This document shows positions 10,936 to 22,587 of a stretch of DNA of 64,000 nt, piece after piece. Made by a program: the position numbers and the translations under genes. The DNA is taken from NCBI GenBank assembly GCA_940671915.1, contig CALNVZ010000174.1:72591941-72655940 (forward strand), given 5' to 3'. Numbering within the stretch: the first letter of the stretch is position 1; every line of letters begins with the position of its first letter. The notes under the pieces were generated by a model, which saw only the letters and a program-made list of their open reading frames with translations, was not told the DNA's origin and did not search any database. The stretch is from Paracentrotus lividus (Eukaryota > Echinodermata > Echinoidea > Camarodonta > Echinidae).

Positions 10936-11216
10936 TCTCGTTCAGCATCATTGGCTGTATCCTCTTCTTCACCACATTCTCCAGCACCTTCTCCTCCTCC
11001 TCCTCCTCCTCCTTCTCCTCCCCCTTCTGCAGGTTCCCTTTCTCGTCCCAACCTCTCATCATTCCTTCCTCCTTCTCCTAGCTTTGGGGTATTGCTCGAT
11101 CCACTATTAGGTCCTCTCTCAGTTGTATCATCTTCAGTTCTTGTTGCTGCCCCTCTGCCGGACATGGTTGAATCAAAATTGACTTTCCTTTCCTCGCTCT
11201 CCTGTTGTTTAGCCAT
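10936..11216 (-). CDS. Candidate first coding exon, Glu/Gly/Arg-rich, product unknown
   Basis: On the minus strand an ATG at 11216 opens a frame reading MAKQQESEERKVNFD, then MSGRGAATRTEDDTTERG, a run of Gly and Glu, and EEEDTANDAERE. It stops at a perfect donor, AACGAGAG followed by GTGAGTAAA, in phase 0. The composition is hydrophilic, acidic and low-complexity, as in the disordered N-terminus of many nuclear or cytoskeletal proteins; I do not recognise a family. A second in-frame ATG begins MSGRG. The opposite strand is also open but reads as Pro/Ser low complexity with no splice signals. The next exon would be to the left; nothing in 1-10900 joins convincingly. The (GAA/GGA)n-like composition means a chance frame cannot be excluded. 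Confidence 0.4.
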
Positions 11217-11499
11217 CTGGTATCTCCTTGATGCAGGGTTGCAGGATTTATTTATCTCTTAGATTTAAGGAAGTCATACAAGAGATATACGAGAGCACGT
11301 CTGCATGCAATCTCATTTGGGTGTAGTAGTCTCATTGGTGTGTTGGTCACGATGATTAGCGGAACTCAGAGCGCGTGTCTTCCAACTTTGAACGTCAAAT
11401 GCACATGGAGAGTAGTACGTGTGAAGAAGTGGGGGGGGGGCGATTAAGATAGAAGTAGGGGTAGATAATATAAAGAAAGTGGGAAAGAGAAAGTGTGTG

Positions 11500-11502
11500 T
11501 GC

Positions 11503-11533
<31 letters not shown>

Positions 11534-11620
11534 CGACAGAGAGAGGGGGGTAGGTACAGAGAGAGAAAGAGAGAAGGGGTAGAGATAGAGAGAGAGGGGA
11601 GAGAGAGGGAGAGAGATTGT
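11500..11620. repeat. (GA)n-rich microsatellite
   Basis: Alternating GA with GTGT at its left edge and GGGG interruptions, upstream of the candidate minus-strand first exon. Confidence 0.9.
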
Positions 11621-12551
11621 TAGTTATCTAGTCAGTTAGTTGGGTACACGAATCATATTACGGGACAACATCACACATGTGCCAATTTTACACATTGTCT
11701 AAAAAAAAAAACAATATGAAACCTCACATCTACTTAAATAATGTATTAACCGGTGTATTGAAAGAGAGAATGATCCTAATTTGTTATACGTATTGAAGCC
11801 CTTGTATAGTCTTCTTCATACGATTTCTTGTATACGCTTTGACAAACAAAATAGTTTGATATAAAAAATATGATATCCAGCTTGGAGCGAATAAATCGTA
11901 TTTTTTCGAAACCCGTTGATTTTTTCTTCACAATATCATCATGTTTATTATCTGATACAAGACAATAATATTTACCAAATGCCTGAGTGAGTACCAACCT
12001 GGGAAGATTATTTTCAACTCTTTCTGATTTTAAACATTATACACTACATCATTTCATTCGGTATTTTTTTTAAATACATTCCTCAGTTCCGTATAAAGAG
12101 AAAGTCCGGCCATCTGAGCTCAAGTACGTAAAGAAATGAAGCATATTGACTCGTTATAGGCAAGCATAGTATGACATGTTGTTATACGTATTGAAACGGA
12201 GACGGTCAGCTAAATTCTCAATACCTGTTATACAGGCGGCACTGACTTTTACTACCCTTGTCGTCTCCGAAAGATTGACACAGCCTGAAACTTACTCGAA
12301 TATCTAAAACTATAAGAGATGCACTTTAATCTACAGAAAAGCAAAATTCAAACAATTGTCAATTAACAAAATTAGGAGATGCATCATATCTGAATGACCT
12401 CACGCCTGTGTACGTGTTTCAATGTCATGTTTATTCTCATGTCCTTCAGTCTGCAGTGGTCCATGACTATCTAATCAGTGAGCAGAGTGTGTACGGGGTT
12501 GGGCAAGCACGTGCCAAGTCATGGATTGTTTGATTAAAGGGAATTTATCCT
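11621..12551. other. No gene recognised
   Basis: Unique-looking AT-rich sequence without splice-flanked open frames. Confidence 0.3.
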
Positions 12552-12756
12552 AATGCTACAGTCACACACACACTTACGTTTAGTTACGTTTCTGTTGTCT
12601 TATCCTTATTTCATCATTGATTCTATCATTTGTTATGTATTTCTTTGTTTTATTGGATGAACTAAATGATTCATTTCCACTGCTGACAATGACGGGGGAA
12701 TTTTTGGACGCAACGCGGACGTTACTTAACGTTAGTGTCTGTGTGACTGTAGCATT
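12552..12756. mobile_element. 205-bp MITE
   Basis: It starts AATGCTACAGTCACACA and ends TGTGTGACTGTAGCATT. The inverted ends continue imperfectly into ACTTACGTTTAGTTACGT / ACGTTACTTAACGTTAGT, about 40 bp. Target duplication is unclear. Confidence 0.7.
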
Positions 12757-13857
12757 GATGATTTAAAGGAATAAAATACCCCCATGGAACAGTGACATGG
12801 CTAAAGCTCTTCGAACTTCCACTGATCAGAACCAACGCAAGATTAAACAGAAGTACTGAAAAATAAGTAAATCGATAAATAAGGAATGAAAAGGGGTGTA
12901 TAAAAAAAATTTAAAAAAGAAGATAAAATAGAAAAAAAGATACTTCACCTCTTAAAAATTTATTTAAAATGAATTTCATTTATATTTCGTTCATCTGCCT
13001 CATCATATAGGCCTACATAGGAGGAGAAATTATTCGATTGAGGATGTTTTAAATGTAGGGCCGACTACTTTGTACGAAATCATGCGAAGTCACGGCCATG
13101 TAGGCCATATCCCAGCTTGAATTTTATAGTGATACACACGTATTTTGTATAGATTTCACTTACTGAAGGTATCGCACACGTGGGTTAAGTGATGTCACCG
13201 TCTTGACTGCTTTCACGCTCAATTCATTACGACTTGTTGATTTTCCAATGTTTAGTCCTAAAGAGCCGGTAAAGGATTTTCAGAAATCCTGAATACTTTC
13301 AAGATTTACTCGTAACGGCGCCGTGTAGATAGTTAGGAGTGAACGACGTGACTTAATCCTAAAAGACATATAGATAGAATCAAACAAAGTAATAAGCTTG
13401 TATTTTTTATCCACACAACGTGCTTCAGTTTGATTCAATCTGGAGAATTATCCACTCGAATTTGTTTTCATCCATCTTCGCTTAATCCAAATGCTAAAAA
13501 GAGCGTCTATCATGACTATAATGACGTCATCCATGAATAACACGAATGTTAAGAATGTTTTTCGGCATTAAAACGCTCCTTTTCACAGTTGATTTGGTGA
13601 ATGGTGGCATAACTAATACTTCTCTCCTCGGGTAAAATGTTGAGACTGTCAGCAGAAAAATATAATATCCCAAGATGCACATTTCTAATTCTCCTTATCA
13701 TTTTAAAATCACACTCATAGGCGTCAAAACGTCACAGTACACGACAAATCTTCAGGGTGTCCGTTCAGCACCTCCCCGGGAAATTCTAAACGACCGCATC
13801 AGATAAGTGTTACAACAACAACATGTCGTGTCGAACTTGACATGATTATATCGGGAG
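12757..13857. other. No gene recognised
   Basis: Unique-looking sequence without repeats or exon signals that I can support. Confidence 0.3.
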
Positions 13858-13933
13858 GACAACACCAGTATAATATCAAACGAAATTATTTCAGTATAAT
13901 TTGATATTGGTCTAACACCCATTTGGTGTTGTC
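13858..13933. repeat. 76-bp hairpin (possible tiny MITE)
   Basis: GACAACACCA at the left pairs with TGGTGTTGTC at the right, and inside AATATCAAA pairs with TTTGATATT. It may be a minimal foldback element or a structured site. Confidence 0.6.
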
Positions 13934-14327
13934 ATTTAAAGGTCCAGACAAAATGTTGAACGAATATTCTTGTTTTTTTTAAACGAAGTGTATGGGTCTT
14001 TAAGGAAACTCTCAAGTCCCATCTGCTTCTCGATGATCAGCATCATTGGCAGTATTTACCTATCTATTAAACATTGACTGGTTTCATGATGAATGAGATG
14101 TAGGTCTTTTATGATAAACTTAATTAGATTGAATAGAGAGTGAAACTATAGTGGCAAATATTTAGTTGTAATAAAGTGTTAACACGGTATCCAATTCACA
14201 AGCATTTTCTTTTCATTTTCTTTTTCATTCCTCTCTCTTTTGAGAGAAAGTGCCACATTTCTGAGATTCGTATTCACTAATTTATGTAATGATATTTAGC
14301 AAACATGTATATATATATACATACATG

Positions 14328-14369
<42 letters not shown>

Positions 14370-14971
14370 TATTTACATAAGAAAATAGTTTTACTCTCTA
14401 TTTAATTTAATCAAAGTTCAAACTCATACCCAGTTTAATGAAATAAAATGCATTCGAATGGCTATGAGGAGATTCTAAACTCGTAGCAAAAATCAGTAAC
14501 ATCGCAAAAAAAGAAGATATTTCGAAAGGTGCTACACCTGACGCGTGTTAATAATTGACATGAAACGATGTATGACCCCAATGGACCCTGATTGGGGTCA
14601 ATTTGACCCTTGGCTTTTAGAGCTTGTACCCACAGCCTATACCGGACCGATGAATGAGAGATCTACAAAACAAACAACTAAAGAAAAGGCCAGAAAGGAC
14701 TTATATTAAGATAAACCAATAAATAGAAAGAGAGATACAGACAGGGTGTGTGTTTAGTATTGTCATTATCAGAAGATTTGTAAGACAAAATTCAAATTGA
14801 CCTTTAATATATATACGTGTGCAATATTACAAACATTTGAAATTATTACGCCAACTAATAAAAGAGTTCAATAAGTACAACACACATTCCCGACTTAAAA
14901 CCATGCACGTCCCGTAATAAACACACAACAGCAAACACCATCGCAAACACTTTCAACAAGGTCAATTTAAA
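13934..14971. other. No gene recognised; TA/CA microsatellite
   Basis: A CATGTATATATATATACATA tract, then (CA)n, occupies 14308-14364. The rest is unremarkable. Confidence 0.4.
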
Positions 14972-15080
14972 GGGGCTTTCACAATTGCTCTTGTGATCGG
15001 TTGCGATCATTCGGTCACAATAGATGTTGCAGACAATAGCAACGTTTGTAAGCAGTCGCACCACCAATTGTGAAAGGGAC
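14972..15080. mobile_element. 109-bp short inverted-repeat element
   Basis: GGGGCTTTCACAATTG at the left mirrors CAATTGTGAAAGGGAC at the right. The body contains several short GCGATC/GACAAT words. Probably a MITE remnant; it lies 260 bp before the candidate exon at 15342. Confidence 0.55.
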
Positions 15081-15341
15081 TGAAGATACCTTGTCTCGTA
15101 CTGCCAACAATTGTGTAACAGCTTTTGCCCATATCAGGGGGAAAGTAGGCCTACTGTTCCGGTAATGTGTATTTTGTAATAATAGACCAGTTTACTAACA
15201 TATTCAAATTTTATGCATACTTTTTAAACAAGGGTTGTTTTTGACAACCTGGACGCTTGCCTGAGGTTTGCCTGACATAGCAACAACTTATATATGCAAA
15301 ATGGATTTCATGTATTGTAGTTAATTCTTTTTTTTTTACAG

Positions 15342-15549
15342 GTTGTTTGAATACCTTGCTACGTACCTTGTCGCCAGGAAAGAAACATGGATAAATTATA
15401 ATAACTCTAGTGCAAAAGAAGCTCATCAGTATGTATATGATTTTATATCATCATACCAAGTAGGAACAAGCCCTGGAGATTTCACAAGCGGGAGTCGTTT
15501 GATCTTGCTTAAAAGCCGGGAAGAGAAAATATGTCGGGCATGTGCTTAA
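15342..15549 (+). CDS. Candidate last exon of a plus-strand gene (possible mitochondrial carrier C-terminus)
   Basis: A strong acceptor (TTCTTTTTTTTTTACAG) precedes a frame that opens with a split codon and reads LFEYLATYLVARKETW, staying open for 68 codons to TAA at 15547-15549. An AATAAA lies at 15749-15754. The LFEY start resembles the VYEY motif that ends the sixth helix of the mitochondrial oxodicarboxylate carrier SLC25A21, and the strand is that expected for slc25a21 lying convergent to pax1/9. Against this, the tail is about 50 residues longer than in known carriers, and no exon with the RLGPGGA-type motif is visible to the left. Codon use is unremarkable. A chance open frame behind a fortuitous acceptor remains quite possible; the carrier identity is speculative. 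Confidence 0.25.
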
Positions 15550-16514
15550 CTGGATCTCGATTGTAGATGGGTAGACAAAAAAAAAAAATCCCTACTTGGG
15601 TGCAATCGTATTGGCCACTTTCAAAAGGAACTATTCTTTTGTAATGGAAATTACTTCTCGCTACCACTTGTCTAAAAATTGTGAGCAATACACAAAGCAT
15701 ACTTTGTGAGTCATGCGAAAAGAAACGGTGTAATATTTTCTGAAATATAAATAAAAATTACTCGACTGGGCATTTTTGGCCACTAATCTGACATATTGCA
15801 TCATAAATGACAAAATTCCAACAACTGTATATTCAATTTTCATCTGTCGGACTTAATCGGTAGATTGTTTTTTAGAAAAAAGAGACTTTAGGATGATCAA
15901 ATTTCAACATTTTTTCACAAATCTAAGCTGCTAACACTGAATGTAGCCCAATGCCTAGACACAATATCGTCGATATACTCATACTTTATCATGTGTTCAA
16001 TTTTGATGTTGTTTAGTCAAATTGAAAAGTGAGCTATAAGCAATAATCTATTTTATACAAAATTCACTACTCGGTTATCCCCATGCATCTGTCGGTCAGA
16101 CATCGAAGGCAGCATTGAACCTGTATATTTTTATGCGTCTTTAGAAGTGGCAGTTTGAATTGATTTTGTGTCACTTGAACTCCATTTCTTGAAATTTGTC
16201 CACACAAAATATGTCGCGAAAAGAATGTGCTCAATGATTTTATAAACGTTTGTTAATATTCTGTTACTTACCCGGAGGGTGTAAAATCCTCATTTGTTGA
16301 ACTGAGTGTAATCATTTTTATTATTAAAACTATCTTTTTCCCCTTATCATCTTTAATACTCAAGTTGAATTTATTTTTAAAATTTAGAACCTTTCTTTGT
16401 CCCGTATTTGGAACGGTTCTATAAAAAGACGTGTGCTCGTTCCGTGATTAAATAGAGTAATACGCCTGGCCCATAGGTACCTTTTACATTGTCTTAATTT
16501 AGAGAGGAGTATAG
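15550..16514. other. No gene recognised beyond a possible 3' UTR
   Basis: If the exon at 15342-15549 is real, the first 200 bp, to the AATAAA at 15749, would be its 3' UTR. Confidence 0.25.
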
Positions 16515-16760
16515 ATGCGCGGTGTCCAAATTACCCGTCCCCCCCCCCCATTTTACAGCTTTTGGAACGGAAGCTGCATCAAAATACCCCCCCCCACTAT
16601 TCAGGCTTTTGGGGCAGCCAGCAAAATTACCCCCTTTCACAAATTTTTGGAGTGTATTCGGGTCCCATATTGCAGGATTTTTTCCTCAAAAAAAAATGAA
16701 ACTACCATTAATTAAAATTCGTATCGGGAGAAAAAATGCCAAAAAAGACTCCTATTTTAA
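16515..16760. mobile_element. Probable degraded transposable-element fragment
   Basis: C-rich runs alternate with phrases such as TTTTGGAACGGAAGC and TTTTGGGGCAGCC, giving short Pro-rich frames in two registers. The style matches other eroded dispersed elements here; no terminal repeats found. Confidence 0.3.
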
Positions 16761-18639
16761 TGATTTTCCCCCTACATAAGCCCCTGAAATACACCCTTTT
16801 CCGGAGAAATCGGAAATGAGCAAACGTGTATGGTTGACCTCCTGAGTGGGGGCCAGATTAAGAACCCCTTTCTGCGTCTTTGCCGAGCCTTCAAAGTTTC
16901 CATACGAGACAAAGAAAGGTTCTAAAATTTGTTTAGAGTGTACATTCTCTTCATCTTCTGCATTAAACATTCACTATTTATTAATTATAGATGACATTTT
17001 CTTTATCTTTACACTTCTCCTTTTCCATTCTTCTGGTGTTAGGAGTATCCTATTAACTGCCCTTTTTTAAAGTATTGTTTTCTTAATGAAGCATCTATTT
17101 CTGCAACCATAGAGACAGTGTTCCATATATATCTTGATACAATACTGCTCACCGTTTCTAATAAATTACATTTAATGAAGCGTGAAACCAGCCTATTCAT
17201 GCCACCCTGAGATGCATAATTTTAACTAGAGACTCTCAGATTCACTCAGACTCTCACAATAAACATGTCATAAGGAAATAAACAATACAGTAAGCCTACT
17301 CTCTGCTTTGGTGGTGTGCATTTTTTTTAATACAACATATATCAAACCGTTTGTACGGCTTCCGTAAGAAATATCCGCATCTCGCATACGAATCGAAATT
17401 ACTCTAAACATGTCCAAATCAATGTACGACATTATGAAAGATTGATACATTCATTTTCATGACGACCTATATGTACATCCTCCAATTTGACAATTAATAA
17501 TACATTTTAACAGTAACAATTGTTTTTCATATGGACTGGCTAATTCATGAAGGCGGCTAATTTAATGACCTTTTTTTTTTTTTTAACTGAAGGTTAAACA
17601 AAACAAAAAAAAAACAAAAAAAAATCAAATGTTCGTGCCTAATTTATTTCGAAAGACACTATCTACAAAACATTATTTGTTTCTTTGCTCTAGAATGCGC
17701 TAATCTCCCATCAAATATAAGCAAAACATTTTGTTTTGCTTGAAGCGGTTTTTGGAAACTCCCTCATCGAGAATGCAATAATTATTAAATCTTATTCTCG
17801 AAGTATACCGCGCGAACCCGAGACAATTATTATCGGTTACAGCCCAATAATACCCTGTCTCCATGACCCTAGGACATCGGGTCACGATGACCCTACATCA
17901 GGGTCACGATGGCACGCACCGCGGTCAATCATTTGCATTCTTACGTTAAAATAATCAATAGGACTGATCTAGCTGTAGAATTTTCTCACTCTTTTGTACA
18001 TTATATATAATATATTTTTCAAGGTCCGAAGTTTATAGGCGACACTCCTTTACATGTTTCGGTTCCCTGATATTCATGGGTAAACTGTAAGAAGGTGCTC
18101 TCTTCATCATGCTAATGGTCCTGCCAATGTTCTTTCTTTGCGATAACAAGTCACACTTTGCATGAAAACAAATAGACGGGACTGCGGTTACGCCGGTGTT
18201 CTCCTCGAAATGGTGTTTTCCTTGGGGTTTCGCTTTCCTTCTTGAAGAATGCAAATTTTCCCGAAGATGTGGCACTTGATTTGGAAGTTCACGTCATCTT
18301 GTTCTTCACCAGGGTACACTTCAAATCAAACAGACCACGTATGCAGTCCCAGGTATGTATTTTCTGTGTTCCATTTCAAGGCAGAATTAAGACTGCATTT
18401 CACACTTCCAAGGCATTGAGCATTTTCAGCTAAGTCATGTATAATAATTCAAATGAGACAGGGAATCAATGCACGGATTTGATTTTGGGAATGACGATAG
18501 AATGTGTTCGATGAAGAAAATTATATCACCCACGTAGGCGTACAGTATAATCATCCGTTTTAAACACGGCATTGAATAATCAAACAGTTGTTTGAAAAAC
18601 GAGCGTAAATCAAGTATCCAACACGTGGTTTAGCATGTT
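16761..18639. other. No gene recognised
   Basis: Mostly unique-looking DNA. A small dispersed duplication of GGGTCACGATG-type words is seen at 17870-17910. Confidence 0.3.
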
Positions 18640-18767
18640 TTGATTGGAATTGGGAATCCGGGTTCTCGGAGAGTTTCCGCGACAAGTTTCAAAACTGTCT
18701 CAAAACCGTCTCAATTAGTCCCAAATCCGTTTCAAACCCGTCTCCGCGAAGTGAGATACCACCATTA
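18640..18767. mobile_element. Fragment of the TAATGGTGG-ended MITE
   Basis: The right end, GTCTCCGCGAAGTGAGATAC then CACCATTA, and the GTCCCAAATCCGTTTCAAAC phrase match the end of the full element at 22043-22456. The left end is missing. Confidence 0.65.
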
Positions 18768-19291
18768 GTAAAAGTATTTTATACTCAATACACTGTTAAA
18801 ATAGATAAGAACATTATAAATAACGTAGGCTATTCCAATTTGTTTCGACCACGATGACAAACCATTTACATTATGCAGACAATGAGCTTTGCAAACCATG
18901 GTGTTACAAGTCCTCCTTTCGCCCTGCTGCCATTCATTGTGACAATTGAACTTAGATGATTGTTTGTGACAAAACGCGCTCGAAAATAGGGCTTAATGCA
19001 TTGTCACGCATCAAATGCCATGACATATGGGTGAATTGTGCAGACCATCCCGTGTCAAAACCAAATATATCTTTGAATATAATCATGGTACAAGTCCCCA
19101 TCCCTCAACCCCCTGTCATCACTTGTAAAATTTATGAAAGGCACAACTTTTTTTTTTTTCATTTCCAAGAAAAAAACAAAAAAAACAAACAATTTACATG
19201 TCATTACTTTACTTTTCAGTTTCACTCCCTCTTTCTCTACCTCTCTCTTATTTATCTATTTATTCATTTGTATGTATTTATTTTATAACTA
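18768..19291. other. No gene recognised
   Basis: AT-rich sequence leading into the (TA)n island. Confidence 0.3.
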
Positions 19292-19420
<129 letters not shown>

Positions 19421-20185
19421 GGGCAGTTCCAAGGTAACGGAGTGACATTCAGAAGCAACATTTCAGCATTCAAACAAGTTTATCATCCATACTTTAATCT
19501 TTATGTACAAAGAAATGCTTCATGCCAAAAGCTGATAGTACCCTCTTTTCAAAATGATAATTTTTTTTATAGTGACCCTCTTAATTAATGAGATATGAAT
19601 ACTCATAATCATGGTAACGGAGTGACGCAAAATGGACATGCATATTTGAGCAGAAAACATTTTGCTTAAACTCTCTGAAATTTAAATGGCTATCACAATT
19701 TTGAGTTATTGATTGGATTCTATGTTATTCAAGGTATAATATGCCACCTTGCATAAAAAAATTGTATGAATATTTTGTTAATTATGACTTAAAACTTGAA
19801 CCCTTGTCCGGTTACGGAGTGACGGTTACGGAGTGACATCTGGTTTCCTGGTCTTTTTCGTGAGGAGAAATGCATTATAAAGAAATATTAATACCAAAGT
19901 TTGTTGCAGTAGACCATGACAATTACATTAAGCCAAAAAAATTGGCAAAAAGTGACGAGATATAAGAATTAGAGGCATTTAAAGCCCCATAGTCCCATAC
20001 GTGCAAATGTGGGTTTGATCAATTATTCAGCGCAAGGATACTAAATCGCAAATTTTTAAAACTTAAATGATTGGTTTTATTGTAAAGAAGCCTTTGTGGT
20101 AATTTCAGATCCTAATTTGCATTTTCAAAGGCACAGCGGCACATTAAAATTTCAGCTCCATGTCCTGTTTTGCTTGGAACTGCCC
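19421..20185. mobile_element. Element with GGGCAGTTCCAAG ends and internal GGTTACGGAGTGAC repeats
   Basis: It starts GGGCAGTTCCAAG and ends CTTGGAACTGCCC, with TA-rich flanks. The word GGTAACGGAGTGAC or GGTTACGGAGTGAC occurs four times, at 19431, 19613, 19810 and 19824. No open frame of transposase size. Non-autonomous DNA element of unknown superfamily. Confidence 0.7.
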
Positions 20186-20192
20186 ATATATA

Positions 20193-21044
20193 CCGAGTGA
20201 GTCAGAAAAAACTTTACACCTAGAAAAATGTCAATAAAAAGATAACCAATTTATAAACCCCACATTATTATACATATTCTGAAAGAGTAATTCCTACCGC
20301 ATCGTCTGGTACCATTTTTGTATGTTATATCTTTATGCTTTGATGAACACGACGCATTGTTTGAGAACATGTAAATTTCGAATTGTGCAAGGGTGGGGAT
20401 GAAATTGAAACAACAAAAGCGGACAAAAAGCAACTCCATCATGAATAAAATAGCATAACTATTTAACAAAAAAGTTTTCAGCCATATAACTTGGCAAAGA
20501 TGTTGCTAAAGTTCTCGACTGGATTCTGTGTCAGAATTAAATTGATTCATCAAGTAATCCATGAATGAATACACATAAAAAAATAAATTTTCACTGACAG
20601 ACCTAAAAAGGCCTCTTAATACTTTGGAAAGTGATTATTTTGTCTTTGACGTGTGCTCTCTCATGCCTGACTCTACAGATCTATCTCATTTTCACACAAA
20701 ATGTAGTCGATCTTTGTAACAACGCCCCTATCAAGTTATTTAGCGCAAGACATTTTCGTTAAGAAGTTATGCTATTTTAATCAGGATCGAGTTGATTTTT
20801 TTTTGGATAGCTTTTGTTGTTTTGATTTTACTCCCACTTTAATTTGCCCAATTCGAAATTTACATGTTCGCAAACAATGCGCCGTGTTCATCCAAGCGTA
20901 AAAATACAACGCACAAAAATTGGTATATACCAAAATATGCGGAAGGAGTTACTCTTTCAGAATGTGTATAATAATTTGGGGTTTATAAATTGGTTTTATT
21001 TTTATTGACATTTTTCTAGGTGTAAAGTTTTTCTGACTTACTCG

Positions 21045-21045
<1 letters not shown>
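20193..21045. mobile_element. Mariner-like foldback element
   Basis: It starts CCGAGTGAGTCAGAAAAAAC and ends GTTTTTCTGACTTACTCGG on the plus strand. The arms (20193-20470 and 20770-21045) are inverted repeats of about 270 bp with roughly 80 percent visual identity. It lies only 7 bp of TATATA-type sequence away from the element on its left. The terminal sequence resembles mariner-type ends. Confidence 0.75.

Positions 21046-21082
<37 letters not shown>
21046..21082. repeat. (TA)n microsatellite
   Basis: Short alternating T/A tract separating two elements. Confidence 0.9.
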
Positions 21083-21084
<2 letters not shown>

Positions 21085-21312
21085 GGTCTTCCCACAAGTC
21101 CTCGGTCCAACGAGTCCTCGATCCCACGAGGCCGAGTATTTTCCCACGAGTCCTCGGTCCCACGAGACCTCGGTCCCACGAGTCCTCGGTCCCACGAGAC
21201 CTCGGTCCCACGAGGCCGAATATTTGTCCCACCAGTCCTCGGTCCCACGAGTACTCGGTCCCACGAGTCCTCGATCCCACGAGTACTCGGTCCCACGAGG
21301 CCGAGTATTTTC
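21083..21312 (+). repeat. 16-bp tandem array, left arm
   Basis: About a dozen units of TCCTCGGTCCCACGAG (first base T or A), interspersed with GCCGAGTATTTTCCCACGAG-type spacer units. The ends of each unit (CTCG...CGAG) are themselves complementary. Confidence 0.95.
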
Positions 21313-21519
21313 TGATTTATGATGGAAAAGTCTCAAAAGAATACTAAATTCATGATCTCGTAAGTTGTGATTAATACAAAGGGCCTTGGTTTGCTGCAGC
21401 ATTGGTAAATAGGGGCAATCATTATAGATTTATATCTTGAGTAGCACATGCTACTCTGAGGGGACCCACGGGCACTGGCCCCAGATAGGGGAAAAGGGGC
21501 TCCGCAAAGGATGAAAGGA

Positions 21520-21575
21520 AATAGAAGAGAGAGAGAGGAGAGAGAAAGAGAGAGAGAGAGAGAAGGAGGGAAAGG
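21520..21575. repeat. (GA)n microsatellite
   Basis: Alternating GA with GGA interruptions in the middle of the TU-like element. Confidence 0.9.
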
Positions 21576-21747
21576 AGAGAAATGGGAAAGGGGGGGGGTG
21601 GTAAGACGCAGGTCCGTCGAAAATTTGACATGAAATGAATAAAGAAATTGGACGTTAATATGCATTATCCCGACTATTTGTTTTTGTTTGATGACTACCA
21701 ATAGGTGAAACACTATAATAGATAATATAAATAATTAATCTGGATTT

Positions 21748-21787
<40 letters not shown>

Positions 21788-22042
21788 AAATACAAATAAT
21801 AACAATAATAAGCGCGAGCGAAAATTGTTAGAGTTCCATGGAAGAAAAAGGAGTGTGGAAAGCCCATTTCAGCTTTAAAAAAAAATAAATATCACTTGCG
21901 AAAGTTGGGGGTGGGGGGGGGGTGATCGTACATTAAATTTGTTGAATGTAAATCATTTGATAAGGATGTAATTAGGATTTCTCAAGGATGTAAATCTTAA
22001 TTTTTCATGTAAAACCAAAGAACTGCAAAATATATCCGCAAC

Positions 22043-22456
22043 TAATGGTGGTATCTCATTTCGCGGAGATGGATTTGAGACGGAATTGGGACTACTTTTA
22101 AACATGACGATTTGTGAGAAGGTTTTGAAACTTGTCGCGGGGACATCTCCGATATTCTTTTCCGTCGCGGAGAACCCTCCTGTAATTTTTTTGTTTTTAT
22201 TGTCGCGGCAACGTCTCTGAGACGCAGTGGCTGATCCGAGAGGGGGGGGGGGCCAGGGGGACGCGACCCCCTATAATTTGAAAAACACTCATTGACCGTA
22301 AATGTTAAAACCAAAAAAAAATTTGGCGCCCCCCCCCCCACCCACAAGATCCGTGTAATCCTGGACCCGCCACTGCTGAGAAGAATAAGGGACGACTTTA
22401 GACATAGTCCCAAATCAGTCTCAAACCCGTCTCCACGAAATGAGATGCCACCATTA
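22043..22456. mobile_element. TAATGGTGG-ended MITE nested in the TU-like element
   Basis: It starts TAATGGTGGTATCTCATTTC and ends GAAATGAGATGCCACCATTA. The inverted ends continue through GGAGA-GG-TTTGAGAC to the GGGACTA region, about 50 bp. A C-run/G-run block with GGACCCGCCACTG inside it looks like a further, older insertion. A fragment of the same family lies at 18640-18767. Confidence 0.75.
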
Positions 22457-22587
22457 TTCTCCATGCTAGTGGCTATTGTATTAACCACAACCAAATTAAT
22501 TTATGTAGTATAGTTCTGCTTACAATGACGAATACTCTTTTCAAGATGTTGCATCGATGTTGAAAAACATCCTGATTAGAGAAAATA

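Noticed and set aside
11500-11620. (GA)n tract as a possible GAGA-type promoter element
   Set aside because: Simple-sequence length and interruptions fit a microsatellite; no start site evidence.
20949-21402. Arg/Gly/Trp/Thr repeat proteins (GLVGPRTRG-type)
   Set aside because: The 16-bp tandem array is open in many frames because its unit lacks stop codons; the mirrored array at 22.6-22.8 kb gives the same peptides.
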